Shown here: positions 43,702-52,229 of the stretch, in pieces
How the letters are laid out: each line of letters starts with the position of its first letter
Numbering within the stretch: position 1 is the first letter of the stretch
NCBI GenBank assembly: GCA_949372755.1
Contig: CASIBO010000002.1
Location: 620,001 to 684,000 of the forward strand
DNA: 64,000 nucleotides
Direction of reading: 5' to 3'
DNA from: UBA9926 sp018645765
GTDB taxonomy: Bacteria > Pseudomonadota > Gammaproteobacteria > Pseudomonadales > Azotimanducaceae
Made by a program: the position numbers and the translations under genes
Notes under the pieces: model-generated
Database searches by the model: none
What the model saw: the letters and a program-made list of their open reading frames with translations, nothing else
What the model was told of the DNA's origin: nothing

Positions 43702-45006
43702 CTATTTGCGAACCACGCGAACCGGCAGATGGGTATACCCTTTCACAAATGAGGACAGCGTACGAGTCGGCTCGGCGAGAACTTCTATCGTCTCAAACCG
43801 GGCTAAAATTTCTTCCCAGAGTATGCGCAGCTGAAGTTCTGCTAGCCGATTGCCCATGCAGCGATGGATACCGAAGCCAAAGGAAAGATGTTGGCGCGCA
43901 TTGCTGCGCTCGATGTCGAGTCGCTCTGGTGCTGAAAAAACACTGGCGTCCCGATTGCCTGACGCATACCACATCAGCAGTTGATCCCCTGCCAAAATCG
44001 ATTTTCCGCCAAGGGTACAATCCTTATTGGCGGTTCGACGCATGTAGGCCAGCGGCGTTTGCCAGCGTATGACTTCGGCCACCATGTTGGGAATTAGGGC
44101 GGGGTTTTGTTTGAGTTTCTTCAGCTGTTCTGGGAATTTGTTGAGGGCATAAACGCTGCCCGACATCGTGTTTCGTGTGGTGTCATTACCGCCCACAATC
44201 AACAACAGTAAATTCCCAAGATATTCAAGCGGGGGCATATCCTTAGTCTCGGCGCCATGTGCCAGCATCGAAACGAGATCGTCGCCTGGGTTTTGAGTGC
44301 GCTCGTCTTTAAGACGATTAAAATAAGCCAGACACTCCAATAGTTCTTCTCGCCGTTGTTCCATTGATTCAATAATGCCGCCCGGTTGTGGTATGGCAAA
44401 AGTAATGTCAGACCAGCGCGTTAATTTTCGGCGGTCTTCGAACGGAAAATCAAATAAGGTCGCCAGCATCATCGTGGTCAGTTCAATCGACACGGTATCC
44501 ACCCAATCGAATGGCTCGTTTTCTGGCAGGCTATCTAGAATTTCCTGAGTACGCGAACGAATCAGAGGCTCTAGATTGACTAGATTTCTTGGGGCAACGG
44601 ACCCCGTGACGGTTTTGCGTTGAACATCGTGGGTTGGTGGGTCCATGGCGATAAAGGTTGAAATATTGAGCGCGCCTTCCGGTAACTCGGTTCCAACGGG
44701 GAAACCCAAGGTAATACCGTTAGCGGATGAAAACGTTTCCCAGTCCGAATCAACCTGTTTGATGTCCTCATAACGGGTAAGAGACCAGAAGCGACCGGCG
44801 AGGTCGGTCTCATTGAAATGGACGGGATCCTCGGCCCGCAAACGGTCGAAGTATTCTTCCCAGCGGTTCTCGCTAAACAGTCTCGGGTTAACCGGCAGGA
44901 TATCGGCGATCGGAACCTCAGCCGCTGGGGGGATAGGATTGACTTGCTCAACGCCAGCGGCGCTTGGCATGGCTTCACTAGTAGATGGGTTTTGCTGCTG
45001 CGCCAT
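43702..45006 (-). CDS. Cytochrome P450, CYP153-like
   Basis: A 434-residue soluble bacterial P450. The heme ligand is Cys383 in FGFGIHRCMGNRLAE, the I-helix oxygen-binding motif is VGGNDTTRN, and the ExxR helix is EVIRWQTPLAYMRRTA. The combined motifs, including MGNRLAELQLRILWEEI, are those of the CYP153 family, whose members hydroxylate the ends of alkanes, fatty acids or terpenes. The subfamily call is by motif only. No ferredoxin or ferredoxin reductase is adjacent. It is divergent from an SDR gene across a 449-base region rich in inverted repeats. Confidence 0.93.
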   Translation of the reverse strand: MAQQQNPSTSEAMPSAAGVEQVNPIPPAAEVPIADILPVNPRLFSENRWEEYFDRLRAEDPVHFNETDLAGRFWSLTRYEDIKQVDSDWETFSSANGITLGFPVGTELPEGALNISTFIAMDPPTHDVQRKTVTGSVAPRNLVNLEPLIRSRTQEILDSLPENEPFDWVDTVSIELTTMMLATLFDFPFEDRRKLTRWSDITFAIPQPGGIIESMEQRREELLECLAYFNRLKDERTQNPGDDLVSMLAHGAETKDMPPLEYLGNLLLLIVGGNDTTRNTMSGSVYALNKFPEQLKKLKQNPALIPNMVAEVIRWQTPLAYMRRTANKDCTLGGKSILAGDQLLMWYASGNRDASVFSAPERLDIERSNARQHLSFGFGIHRCMGNRLAELQLRILWEEILARFETIEVLAEPTRTLSSFVKGYTHLPVRVVRK

Positions 45007-45029
45007 GGTGGGCTCCTTAGTGATATCTG

Positions 45030-45063
45030 GCCTTGCGATGTGTCGTTCAAGTCATCGCAAGGC
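45030..45063. repeat. 11-base perfect inverted repeat before the P450 gene
   Basis: GCCTTGCGATG (45030-45040) and CATCGCAAGGC (45053-45063) are exact reverse complements around a 12-base centre, 24-57 bases before the P450 ATG. It would form a leader hairpin or an operator. A second, smaller palindrome ATTTG-TTGG-CAAAT follows at 45065-45078. Confidence 0.55.
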
Positions 45064-45161
45064 AATTTGTTGGCAAATCCTACAGGAATTTTCGGGACTT
45101 GCGAATCTGCAGTCAGCACATTTTTAGGCATGGGCTGGCGCTTAGTCCGCATAACTTTGGT

Positions 45162-45173
45162 GTCATCGATGAC
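45162..45173. repeat. 12-base palindrome GTCATCGATGAC
   Basis: A perfect palindrome with no spacer in the P450/SDR divergent region. It shares the CATCG core with the 11-base repeat at 45030-45063, which suggests one regulator could contact both. Confidence 0.4.
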
Positions 45174-45455
45174 GTAAGCAAGCCAGAGTAGTGCGCTCGT
45201 TTACCAGATCAAGGATACGCCAAGGCATCATCTTACCGAAAAGATGGACCTTCGTTGGGTTGATAAGAACCCAATTGCTGAGGCCAAGCGGTTAACTCAC
45301 AAACCCTGCGGCAATTTTTAGCGAGATGGTGGGGGATTGACCATCGGTGTCGCACTCAGATAGTAGTGGAAAAACAATCGCAACCAACGGGTCCAAATCG
45401 CAACGGCGGGCCCGGTTCGTGATAATCTTCTGGGGTCAAATTGAGGAGACACAGG

Positions 45456-46340
45456 ATGCCAATTATTGAAAATAGTGAGTTTGAAAATAAAGTTGTTGTG
45501 ATCACAGGCGCTGGCAACGGTCTGGGTCGATCGCATGCGATTGAATACGCCAAGCGGGGTGCCAAGGTCGTTGTGAATGATCTTGGCGGTAGCGTTGACG
45601 GGAGTGGCGCGGGTGATGCAGCTGATCAAGTGGTGGCAGAGCTTCAAGCGATGGGTGCCGAGGCGGTCGCTAATAAGGCATCAGTATCGGATCCCGACGG
45701 CGCGCAAAGCATTATCCAATCCGCGCTTGATGCGTTTGGCCGCATCGATATCTTGGTGAACAACGCGGGCATTTTAAGGGACCGGTCCTTTAAGAAAATG
45801 ACACTTTCTGATTGGGACCTGGTTCTACAAGTCCATTTGTCCGGCACGGCTTATGTCACGCGGGCGGCGTGGCCACATATGAATGAACAAGGCTATGGAA
45901 GGATTGTTTTAACCAGTTCAAGTTCTGGGATCTACGGTAATTTTGGTCAAGCCAACTATGGTGCAGCCAAAATGGGCATGCTCGGCTTAATGAACGTTTT
46001 AGCGCTTGAAGGCGCTAAAAACAATGTGCGGGTCAATACGTTAGCGCCGGCTGCTGCAACGCGAATGATCTCGACCATCCCGGGTCGAGACATCAACCCA
46101 GATAGCCCGCCGCCAGAGTCGGCGCCAAAGCTTGTTAGCCCGGCGGTGTTGTTTATGACCAGTGATGAGGCGCCCACTGGTGCGGTTATTAATGCTGGTG
46201 GTGGTCGTTATTATCGGGCTCAGGTCTTCGTGAATGATCCGATTGATTTGGGGGTTGAGGCGACCTTCGAAGATTTAATGGCCAATACTGAGTCGTTGAT
46301 GGATATGAGTCAGGCCAAGCCCAAGACGGGTGGCGTTTAG
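45456..46340 (+). CDS. Short-chain dehydrogenase, HSD17B4/MFE-2-like
   Basis: A 294-residue SDR oxidoreductase. The cofactor loop is TGAGNGLGRSHA (residues 17-28), the structural motif NNAG is at 102-105, and the catalytic residues are Ser155-157 region, Tyr168 and Lys172 in YGAAKMG. The pattern LGRSHAIEYAKRGAKVVVNDLGG is that of the dehydrogenase domain of peroxisomal multifunctional enzyme 2 (3-hydroxyacyl-CoA or 17-beta-hydroxysteroid). ATG at 45456 follows GAGGAGAC. It fits beta-oxidation of long or branched substrates. Confidence 0.92.
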   Translation: MPIIENSEFENKVVVITGAGNGLGRSHAIEYAKRGAKVVVNDLGGSVDGSGAGDAADQVVAELQAMGAEAVANKASVSDPDGAQSIIQSALDAFGRIDILVNNAGILRDRSFKKMTLSDWDLVLQVHLSGTAYVTRAAWPHMNEQGYGRIVLTSSSSGIYGNFGQANYGAAKMGMLGLMNVLALEGAKNNVRVNTLAPAAATRMISTIPGRDINPDSPPPESAPKLVSPAVLFMTSDEAPTGAVINAGGGRYYRAQVFVNDPIDLGVEATFEDLMANTESLMDMSQAKPKTGGV

Positions 46341-46659
46341 CGCGGTAAGGATACGCCCTTCGGTGACGATGGCTGGCGCGCTGAAGGGGCCGCTCCGGCT
46401 GTTGATATCATGGCGAGTTGGCTATCAGGGTGATGGTCGATTCGTATCATCGCAAGGGTTGCTTGGGTCGTCATCAAGGGCTGACGCAAAGTTGGCCTTT
46501 CTACAAGGCCTTACAAAACGTTGTTTTAGTAAGGCCCATTGGGGCGAGCAAGGCTCGGCGCTTGGGGTGTTCCGGGGCAAGTTTCCAGAGAAATAGCGTT
46601 TGGGCGAACGTGTTGGCAGAACACGTTGAGCAGATCGCATTAGAAAGGGCGGTGATGAC
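46341..46659. other. Gap between SDR and membrane-protein genes
   Basis: An 81-codon plus frame (46418-46663) ends with a four-base overlap onto the next gene but lacks a ribosome site or recognisable motif, so it is not called. Nothing else is seen. Confidence 0.35.
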
Positions 46660-47538
46660 ATGACCTGGAAACGACGAACGCTGGCTGTTTTATGCTTCGC
46701 TGTGATGGCTTTAGGCTTTCATGCCAACGGTGGGGTTTATGTCACGCCTCATAATATTATTGTTTTGTTCGCCTTTATCGGGCCGCTTACAATTTTAGGG
46801 TTGTACTGTCGCTTAGGGCTCAAAATGCCCTTAGCGCTCTTTTTCAGATTTGTGCCGTTACCGTTTGGACTGTTGCTCTCCGCTTTTTTCATATCCGTTG
46901 GCTTGCGTTATGAGCATCCGTTTGTTCTTGGCGGCTTAATTGCCGCGCTTGCTGGGGGGTGCTTGGCGACAGTGGGCATTAATCTCAAGATCGATGAGGT
47001 TCGGATGTTTGACCGGCCGAGGACTCTATCCTTGGCGGCGGTGCTCGGGCTTGCGCTGCTCATGCCAATCGGTACCGTTTTATGGTCTTTGGAGAGCGCG
47101 GCGCTGAGACATTTTTGGACACCGATTAATCTTGGAATCGCGATCGCGGCCTTCGGAACCCTTTATTTTGCGATAGAGTCTAAGCAGTCGCCCCTTGATC
47201 GAGCGCAGTCCGCCAGCTTGAATGCGGTTTTGTTGATCACGGGCTTTTTGGTTTACGAGTATTTTGTCGGCCTTGCGCGGGTAGAATTTTCTGAATGGAC
47301 CGCAATCCTGACTGCTCAGAATGTCATGACCTTAGTCGCTGCTTTTACTCTTTATTTTGTGGTGGTGTTCGTATCGATCTGTCATAACCAAATCCATGAG
47401 CTGCCGACGCGTCATTGGCATTTGGTAGAAACCTTTTTATTCTTTGTTTTTATGGTGATTGCGCCGGAAAGTATTCTAGAGCTCGAAGTCGATCAGATGC
47501 GCCAAGATGATCTTGATCAAATTAATCAGAGCCAATAG
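46660..47538 (+). CDS. Multi-pass membrane protein of unknown function
   Basis: A 292-residue protein with about nine hydrophobic segments from residue 5 to about 275 and a short acidic tail (VDQMRQDDLDQINQ). I do not recognise the family. Conserved-looking charged residues sit between helices (EVRMFDRPRT; HELPTRHWH). Its neighbours are unrelated, and the ribosome site is GAAAGGGCGG, 10 bases before the ATG. Confidence 0.75.
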   Translation: MTWKRRTLAVLCFAVMALGFHANGGVYVTPHNIIVLFAFIGPLTILGLYCRLGLKMPLALFFRFVPLPFGLLLSAFFISVGLRYEHPFVLGGLIAALAGGCLATVGINLKIDEVRMFDRPRTLSLAAVLGLALLMPIGTVLWSLESAALRHFWTPINLGIAIAAFGTLYFAIESKQSPLDRAQSASLNAVLLITGFLVYEYFVGLARVEFSEWTAILTAQNVMTLVAAFTLYFVVVFVSICHNQIHELPTRHWHLVETFLFFVFMVIAPESILELEVDQMRQDDLDQINQSQ

Positions 47539-47747
47539 GGGTAGCAAGCGCTTTGGCTCGTACGCAGAACGCAAGGTCGCTGATGGAATACGCGGCAGCT
47601 TGAATGGGCCTGGTGCTGATTTGCGCTAATACGCTAATAATTTTGCGCCGCTGGTCGATCAAACGCGACCTGTATGGAACAACGCAGACTGAAACGTCAG
47701 CTCAGTAACCGATATTTAACTCAATGTAATTTAAAGAGAAACCTGCA

Positions 47748-47954
47748 ATGCCAAAAAAGACCTATATTCATCTAGAGGACAGTGAAGCAGCTGTGCTGCA
47801 AGTAGCCTCGCGAATTTATGCCGCTTACCTAGCCAGCATGGACCTGACCGAACGGACGAACCACACCGGATTGATGCGCCAAGCCATCGAGTCCGCAATT
47901 GAGATGGCTGAGATGGCGGATGAGATGATGATTTCGGATTTAGAGCGGCGTTAA
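47748..47954 (+). CDS. Small helical protein, unknown
   Basis: A 68-residue acidic, methionine- and alanine-rich protein (for example AIESAIEMAEMADEMM) that looks all-helical. The first 40 residues (MPKKTYIHLEDSEAAVLQVA) look like an arc/ribbon or small DNA-binding start but I cannot assign a family. AAAGAGA precedes the ATG by about eight bases. Coding-like composition supports it; function unknown. Confidence 0.6.
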   Translation: MPKKTYIHLEDSEAAVLQVASRIYAAYLASMDLTERTNHTGLMRQAIESAIEMAEMADEMMISDLERR

Positions 47955-48255
47955 TCGGTTTGATTTAGCGCTTTGATAGATCGCCAGGCGTTGTGGTGAG
48001 ACGGTCAAGCCGTAGTGTTCGGTGCCTGCAAGGCCAGCGCGGAGCGCCAAGCCTGGTGCAGCTGGACTGAGGCTGATTGGTATAAGCGGCGTTAATAGGG
48101 TCATTTTTGAGCGCCATCAATAGGGCCTGCTGGCGGGTCGCTGGATGCGAGGGGAAAGGTCACGGTTCTCTTAATTTAAGAATGCGGCTGTTTGTGTTGC
48201 GTCAAGAGATTGTCCTATTGGGGGCTATTGTCCGGACGCACTGAACAACGGTTAC
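47955..48255. other. Gap after the small helical protein
   Basis: I see no gene, repeat or clear promoter. A plus frame at 48192-48410 mostly lies antisense to the secreted NTF2-like gene and is rejected. Confidence 0.35.
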
Positions 48256-48711
48256 TTAGGGCGCAAGGCTCGATCGCGCCTGGATCCCCCAGTGACCATC
48301 CTTTTTCGTCACGATGTACAACGACCGATATCGCCCGATCGTTTCATTGTCGGCATTTCGTCGCTCAAATTCGGTATCAATGTGCACTTTGGTGTCAGAC
48401 GATAGGGTGACGGTGTGGCGCGTCCAAAGCGAATGATGCCAACCGGCGGCTTGCAATGCCGGGAAGACCGAACGATCTTCGAAGGCGGTCGCTGAGTCAT
48501 AAATCATCACTCGGCTGCTGGCGAAGCGAACATGGGGGTAGTGCAAAGTTGCGGCCCAGGCTTTGATATCCTGATCATTAAACGCGATCATGAAACGATC
48601 CAGCGTCGCAAGTGCCATCACGTCAGGGGTCTCGGCGTTAGCCCGGCTGATGGTTGGGGCGGCAATGATCAGGACCAAAAATAACGTTTTGAGTCGCTGA
48701 AGTTGATTCAT
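48256..48711 (-). CDS. Secreted NTF2-like protein
   Basis: A 151-residue exported protein with a signal peptide (hydrophobic to about 20, cut after ANA). The rest resembles NTF2/SnoaL folds: LDRFMIAFNDQDIKAWAATL then HYPHVRFASSRVMIYDS and the strand-rich end IVTKKDGHWGIQARSS. Function is unknown; such proteins bind or turn over small ligands in the periplasm. Confidence 0.8.
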   Translation of the reverse strand: MNQLQRLKTLFLVLIIAAPTISRANAETPDVMALATLDRFMIAFNDQDIKAWAATLHYPHVRFASSRVMIYDSATAFEDRSVFPALQAAGWHHSLWTRHTVTLSSDTKVHIDTEFERRNADNETIGRYRSLYIVTKKDGHWGIQARSSLAP

Positions 48712-48859
48712 GGGATGCCCTGAGCGGTAATGGATGACCTCAGAGTCTAAAGGCCTATGCTAAACTGTGCTACTCGTAAAGAATGGCCGAAAAGGTTTGA
48801 TAACGCTCGCCAATGTGGCACATTAAATTTTCGATTAGGCCATGTTTGGAGACAGAGAC

Positions 48860-49042
48860 ATGTCTGGTAACGTCATTTCGTTCGAGGGCTCAAAAGACTC
48901 ACACATCGAAGCAAAAAAACGTGAAAAATTTGATGCGATGAAAGAAGCCTTTCAAGCGGTTCGAGAGCAGGCGAATCCAAAAGCGCAGGGCCGTCATAAA
49001 AAAAAGAACCCTAAATCGGCTAAACCAAAAAAGAAGCGTTAG
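48860..49042 (+). CDS. Small highly basic protein
   Basis: A 60-residue protein: a mixed N-terminus (MSGNVISFEGSKDSHIEAK), a helix (FDAMKEAFQAVREQ) and a C-terminal tail of nearly only Lys, Pro, Ser and Arg (KKKNPKSAKPKKKR). GGAG is eight bases before the ATG at 48860; a longer frame from 48842 is less likely. The tail suggests nucleic-acid or ribosome binding, but this is inference. Confidence 0.65.
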   Translation: MSGNVISFEGSKDSHIEAKKREKFDAMKEAFQAVREQANPKAQGRHKKKNPKSAKPKKKR

Positions 49043-49100
49043 ATGCAAGCGTATGGATCAGGGCCGCTAGACGCGTCCTTGGTCTGAAAAAGGAGGTTTC

Positions 49101-49715
49101 TTGGCCGTGCCGGAACTGCCACGTAAGATTCGCACAGTGCTCGATCTATTGGTCACAGAGCTTGAGTTGACGGTTGCCGTGGCACTCGCGTATGTGGGCG
49201 CAATGGTAGTTGTGGCTTATGGGGTCAAGCTTGTTCAAGACAGTCTTTATGATCATCCGCTATTGGTTCCCAGTCTGGTATTTTTGCCCCATGGTGTTCG
49301 GATCCTTGCGGCCTTTTTAGTTGGGGCACGATCCATAATGCCTTTAGCGGTGGGCACCTTGATCGGTATTAGCTTGGGTTTGAATGGGAGCACCGATCCC
49401 TCGGCGATTCTGATCCCAGGTATTTTTTGTTCCTATTTGGCATTTAAAATATTTGAATTATCAGGTGCTGCGTTTAAGCCAGGGTTCTCGTCATTGCGAC
49501 AATGGCGAGGCCTCGTGCTGGTCAGCTTTGTCGCGGCCCTGATCAATGGTTTAGGCATCGTGTTCATTTTGGTGTTGAGCGGGCTGGATGAGGGTGAGGT
49601 GTTGCCCCGTCTATTTGTCTATGTGGTTGGCGACACGGTTGGTGCCTTCGTATTGCTTTGGGGCATGATGCGGCTTGGACGACTTTACCGACTCAAAATC
49701 GATGCCCAGGGATGA
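49101..49715 (+). CDS. Membrane protein, MASE1-like
   Basis: A 204-residue protein with five or six membrane helices. The segment PSLVFLPHGVRILAAFLVG and the following helices resemble the MASE1 membrane sensor domain found at the start of some signalling proteins, but no output domain follows. A strong AAGGAGG site precedes the TTG at 49101 by four bases and a GTG at 49107 by ten, so either start is possible. The stop lies inside a tandem repeat. Confidence 0.7.
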   Translation: MAVPELPRKIRTVLDLLVTELELTVAVALAYVGAMVVVAYGVKLVQDSLYDHPLLVPSLVFLPHGVRILAAFLVGARSIMPLAVGTLIGISLGLNGSTDPSAILIPGIFCSYLAFKIFELSGAAFKPGFSSLRQWRGLVLVSFVAALINGLGIVFILVLSGLDEGEVLPRLFVYVVGDTVGAFVLLWGMMRLGRLYRLKIDAQG

Positions 49716-49750
49716 CTCCTTTTGAGTGGATGACTCCTTTTGAGTGGATG
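49710..49750 (+). repeat. 18-base tandem repeat at a gene end
   Basis: GGATGACTCCTTTTGAGT occurs twice in a row (49710-49727 and 49728-49745) with the first bases of a third copy (GGATG). The stop codon of the MASE1-like gene is in the first copy. No function is evident; slippage duplication is likely. Confidence 0.7.
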
Positions 49751-49776
49751 GGACTTTTGATGGTTTGAGGCTTTAA

Positions 49777-50238
49777 ATGGCTTACTGGCTCGTTAAAACG
49801 GAACCTGCGGACGGTGGTCTTTTAGACTTTCAGGCAGCAGGGCCTGCAAGTCTCGTCTGGGATGGCGTGCGAAACTATCAGGCGCGAAACTTTTTGCGTG
49901 CGATGGATTTGAAGGATGAGGTGTTGCTGTATCATGCCAGTTGCGCGGAGATTGGGGTCGTTGCGCAGTTGAAAGTGGCGCGCAAGCCCTATCCAGACCC
50001 CTTACAGTTTGACCCAGAATCACCTTATCTCGATGCATCATCGAACCAATGTCAACCGCGCTGGACTGCCGTAGACCTAGCGCTGGTGCGCGCTTTCCCG
50101 AACGTGGTTCCCTTGGCGACGTTAAAACGGACGCCCGCGTTTGACGGCTCGGACCTCACCCGAAAAGGTAGCCGGCTGTCAGTCCTGCCGATTAACAAGG
50201 ATCAGTGGCGCGCCGTCATAACCTTGGCAGGTGTTTAA
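49777..50238 (+). CDS. EVE-domain protein
   Basis: A 153-residue protein made of one EVE domain, a PUA-like fold that binds modified bases in DNA or RNA. The hallmark WDGVRNYQARNFLRAM and the start MAYWLVKTEP are visible, as is VLLYHASCAEIGVV. Single-domain EVE proteins (THYN1 type) are widespread. Its stop overlaps the stop of the opposing MBL gene by three to four bases. Confidence 0.92.
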   Translation: MAYWLVKTEPADGGLLDFQAAGPASLVWDGVRNYQARNFLRAMDLKDEVLLYHASCAEIGVVAQLKVARKPYPDPLQFDPESPYLDASSNQCQPRWTAVDLALVRAFPNVVPLATLKRTPAFDGSDLTRKGSRLSVLPINKDQWRAVITLAGV

Positions 50239-51533
50239 GCGCGATCATCGCTTAGAACGGCGTTTGATTCGTTCGCTGCCGCGCCATAAATGCCCTTTGC
50301 CATGAGCGAGGTTTCTTGGTTTCGGCGGTGTTGATATATTGCTGCTCTGATTTCGTGGGCGGCTTGATTCAAAGGATCGGATTGCACCGCGAGTTCAACG
50401 AGATGACACGCCAGCCGGATATCGCGTGTCATAAGCGTTGAGGCGCGTTCTGCTAAGGCAAGGGTACCGCCTGCGAGGCTTGCAAGCTCAGACGCTAAGG
50501 CCTGGTCGGGCGACGGTTTGAGCCGAGCGGGGTTGCCGTCATACCAGCCGCCATACAATCGCCAAATATTTCGGATGATAAATTCTGGTTCGTCGTAAGT
50601 GGGTCTTAGGTAGGGTTTCTCTAGGATCGCAGGGTCCAGGCGAACCTCCTGAAGGATGTCGTCTAACTTGGCGCCTTCGTTCATCCTTTGGAGGGTTTCT
50701 TGAACCAAGTACTCAAGCGCTGATGCGACGTCAGTCAGCACAAGTTGTATTCGGTCTGCGCCCGCGATCGGTAGGCCGTGCGCGGGTAGCAAAAGCTCGG
50801 CACCCTTGCTGGCCATATCTCGCAGGGCCCGTGCCCACTCCATCGGGTATCGTTGTACTTTCTGGGGGTTGCCGGCATTCGGAAAGCACCAGATAAAAAA
50901 GTCCCCGGAACAGATCGCCTTGTGGGCTGGAATCCAGCCCCAGGTATGATCATCCGTTTCGCCCTTCTCATGATTCAGCTCCACAGCGAGCCCGCCAACA
51001 TCTAGGGTCATCTTGTCTCGATAGGTAATGTCCGGCGCCTCTGTGGTTTTAGGTAAGAATGCGTTGTCGCCGCTGATATCGTAACCCCGGCGGGAAAACT
51101 GACCGAATTGCCGGCGATTGATCGTGGCGTTATAGCCATCGGTTAGGTGGTAGCGGTCCAACCGCGGTTTAATATTCTCATGACCAACCAGTAAGGGCCT
51201 GGCATGACCGTGTGCCCTTGCGCTGTCCATAAAGGCGCCGCAGCCCCCAACGTGGTCGAGGTGCCCATGGGTATAGACCAATGTGTGAAATGGCGCCCGT
51301 CGCCAGTTACGAATAGCAGACACAACCCGTTCGCCGCCTTGCACACTGGAGGTGTCAAATCCAAGCAAGCCGTCATCGGTTTCGAATAAAACGCAGTGTG
51401 AAAAGGCCTCGACCAATGCAACGCGATCGGTAATCGAGGACAGTTGAAAATTGATGCGATTGATAGGCCCTGTGCCGTCGGGATCGGTGGTGCCATCCAA
51501 GATGCCGGCGGAGAGTTCGAGTAATTGGGACAT
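50235..51533 (-). CDS. Metallo-beta-lactamase-fold alkylsulfatase, short form
   Basis: A 432-residue hydrolase. Zinc-binding residues are in YTHGHLDHVGG (His89, His91, Asp93, His94). After the metallo-beta-lactamase domain comes the alkylsulfatase dimerisation domain (FIIRNIWRLYGGWYDGNPA). The C-terminal sterol-carrier-like domain of SdsA-type enzymes (about 650 residues) is missing, and there is no signal peptide. It could release alcohols from alkyl sulfates or act on another ester. It is the last gene of the minus cluster with the GST and MFS genes. Confidence 0.88.
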   Translation of the reverse strand: MSQLLELSAGILDGTTDPDGTGPINRINFQLSSITDRVALVEAFSHCVLFETDDGLLGFDTSSVQGGERVVSAIRNWRRAPFHTLVYTHGHLDHVGGCGAFMDSARAHGHARPLLVGHENIKPRLDRYHLTDGYNATINRRQFGQFSRRGYDISGDNAFLPKTTEAPDITYRDKMTLDVGGLAVELNHEKGETDDHTWGWIPAHKAICSGDFFIWCFPNAGNPQKVQRYPMEWARALRDMASKGAELLLPAHGLPIAGADRIQLVLTDVASALEYLVQETLQRMNEGAKLDDILQEVRLDPAILEKPYLRPTYDEPEFIIRNIWRLYGGWYDGNPARLKPSPDQALASELASLAGGTLALAERASTLMTRDIRLACHLVELAVQSDPLNQAAHEIRAAIYQHRRNQETSLMAKGIYGAAANESNAVLSDDRA

Positions 51534-51593
51534 GGGTGTTTCCTCAGGTAGCGAAAGCTTGGGTTGTGCAAGGCTAAGCGCGCGCCTTGGCGG

Positions 51594-52229
51594 TTAAGGT
51601 TTGTTATTGGTTTTGCCTAATAGATAACCTGGGCGCTGGTGCATTCGATGACGGTAGGCCTGGCAATGCCTGGGTAAGGCAATATCAACGGCGTCCGCCC
51701 AATCTAAGATCGTAGTAAGTAGGATGTCGAGTTCGGAAAAACGCCGTCCCCAAACGAACTCGGCGAGTTCAGCCTCTGTGAACCCCTCATCCAGCATCTT
51801 TCGGAAGTATGCTTTGGCACTGATGACCGCATTGGGCGCCTCGCCATAGATCGCCGCGAGATCAAGATGTCGCCGAATAATGTAAAGGCTGGTTGCGTCG
51901 AGCTCCATGAGCATGAATGAGGCGAGCTCATCGAAGCGCGCGATGCCTTCAGAGCTTAATTGGGTCTCGTCATAGTGAAGGGTAGGGCAAACGCGCCGTA
52001 GGTAGCGCGCAATGGCGAAGCTCTCTGAGATCACCAGATCACCATGGATGAGCACGGGAATTTTGCCTTTTGGGTTGATGGCTTTGAAGGCGTCGGTCTG
52101 GGTTTCTCCAGTTCGTGGCCCTATTTTTTGATGTTCATACGTGAGATTGAGTTCCGCCATCAGCCAGTGGACGCGCAAGGTGCGGCTGGTGCCAGCGCCC
52201 CAAAGGATGAATTCAGGTGGTTTGGGCAT
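51594..52229 (-). CDS. Glutathione S-transferase
   Basis: A 211-residue cytosolic GST. The thioredoxin-like N-terminal domain starts WGAGTSRTLRVHWLMAELNL, with NPKGKIPVLIHGDLVISES giving the cis-Pro and the glutamate/serine that hold glutathione. A helical C-terminal domain follows (about residues 90-211). Its start overlaps the end of the MFS gene by 17 bases. GSTs in such clusters conjugate or isomerise electrophilic intermediates; the substrate is unknown. Confidence 0.93.
   Translation of the reverse strand: MPKPPEFILWGAGTSRTLRVHWLMAELNLTYEHQKIGPRTGETQTDAFKAINPKGKIPVLIHGDLVISESFAIARYLRRVCPTLHYDETQLSSEGIARFDELASFMLMELDATSLYIIRRHLDLAAIYGEAPNAVISAKAYFRKMLDEGFTEAELAEFVWGRRFSELDILLTTILDWADAVDIALPRHCQAYRHRMHQRPGYLLGKTNNKP

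Larger units (their letters stand above)
45007..45455. other. Divergent regulatory region between P450 and SDR genes
   Basis: No gene is seen in these 449 bases. They hold three clear palindromes (listed separately) on the P450 side and GAGGAGAC, the SDR ribosome site, on the other. A regulator may bind here, but none is encoded next to it. Confidence 0.45.

Noticed and set aside
46418..46663. 81-codon plus frame ending on the membrane-protein start
   Set aside because: The four-base overlap is suggestive, but there is no ribosome site or recognisable motif.
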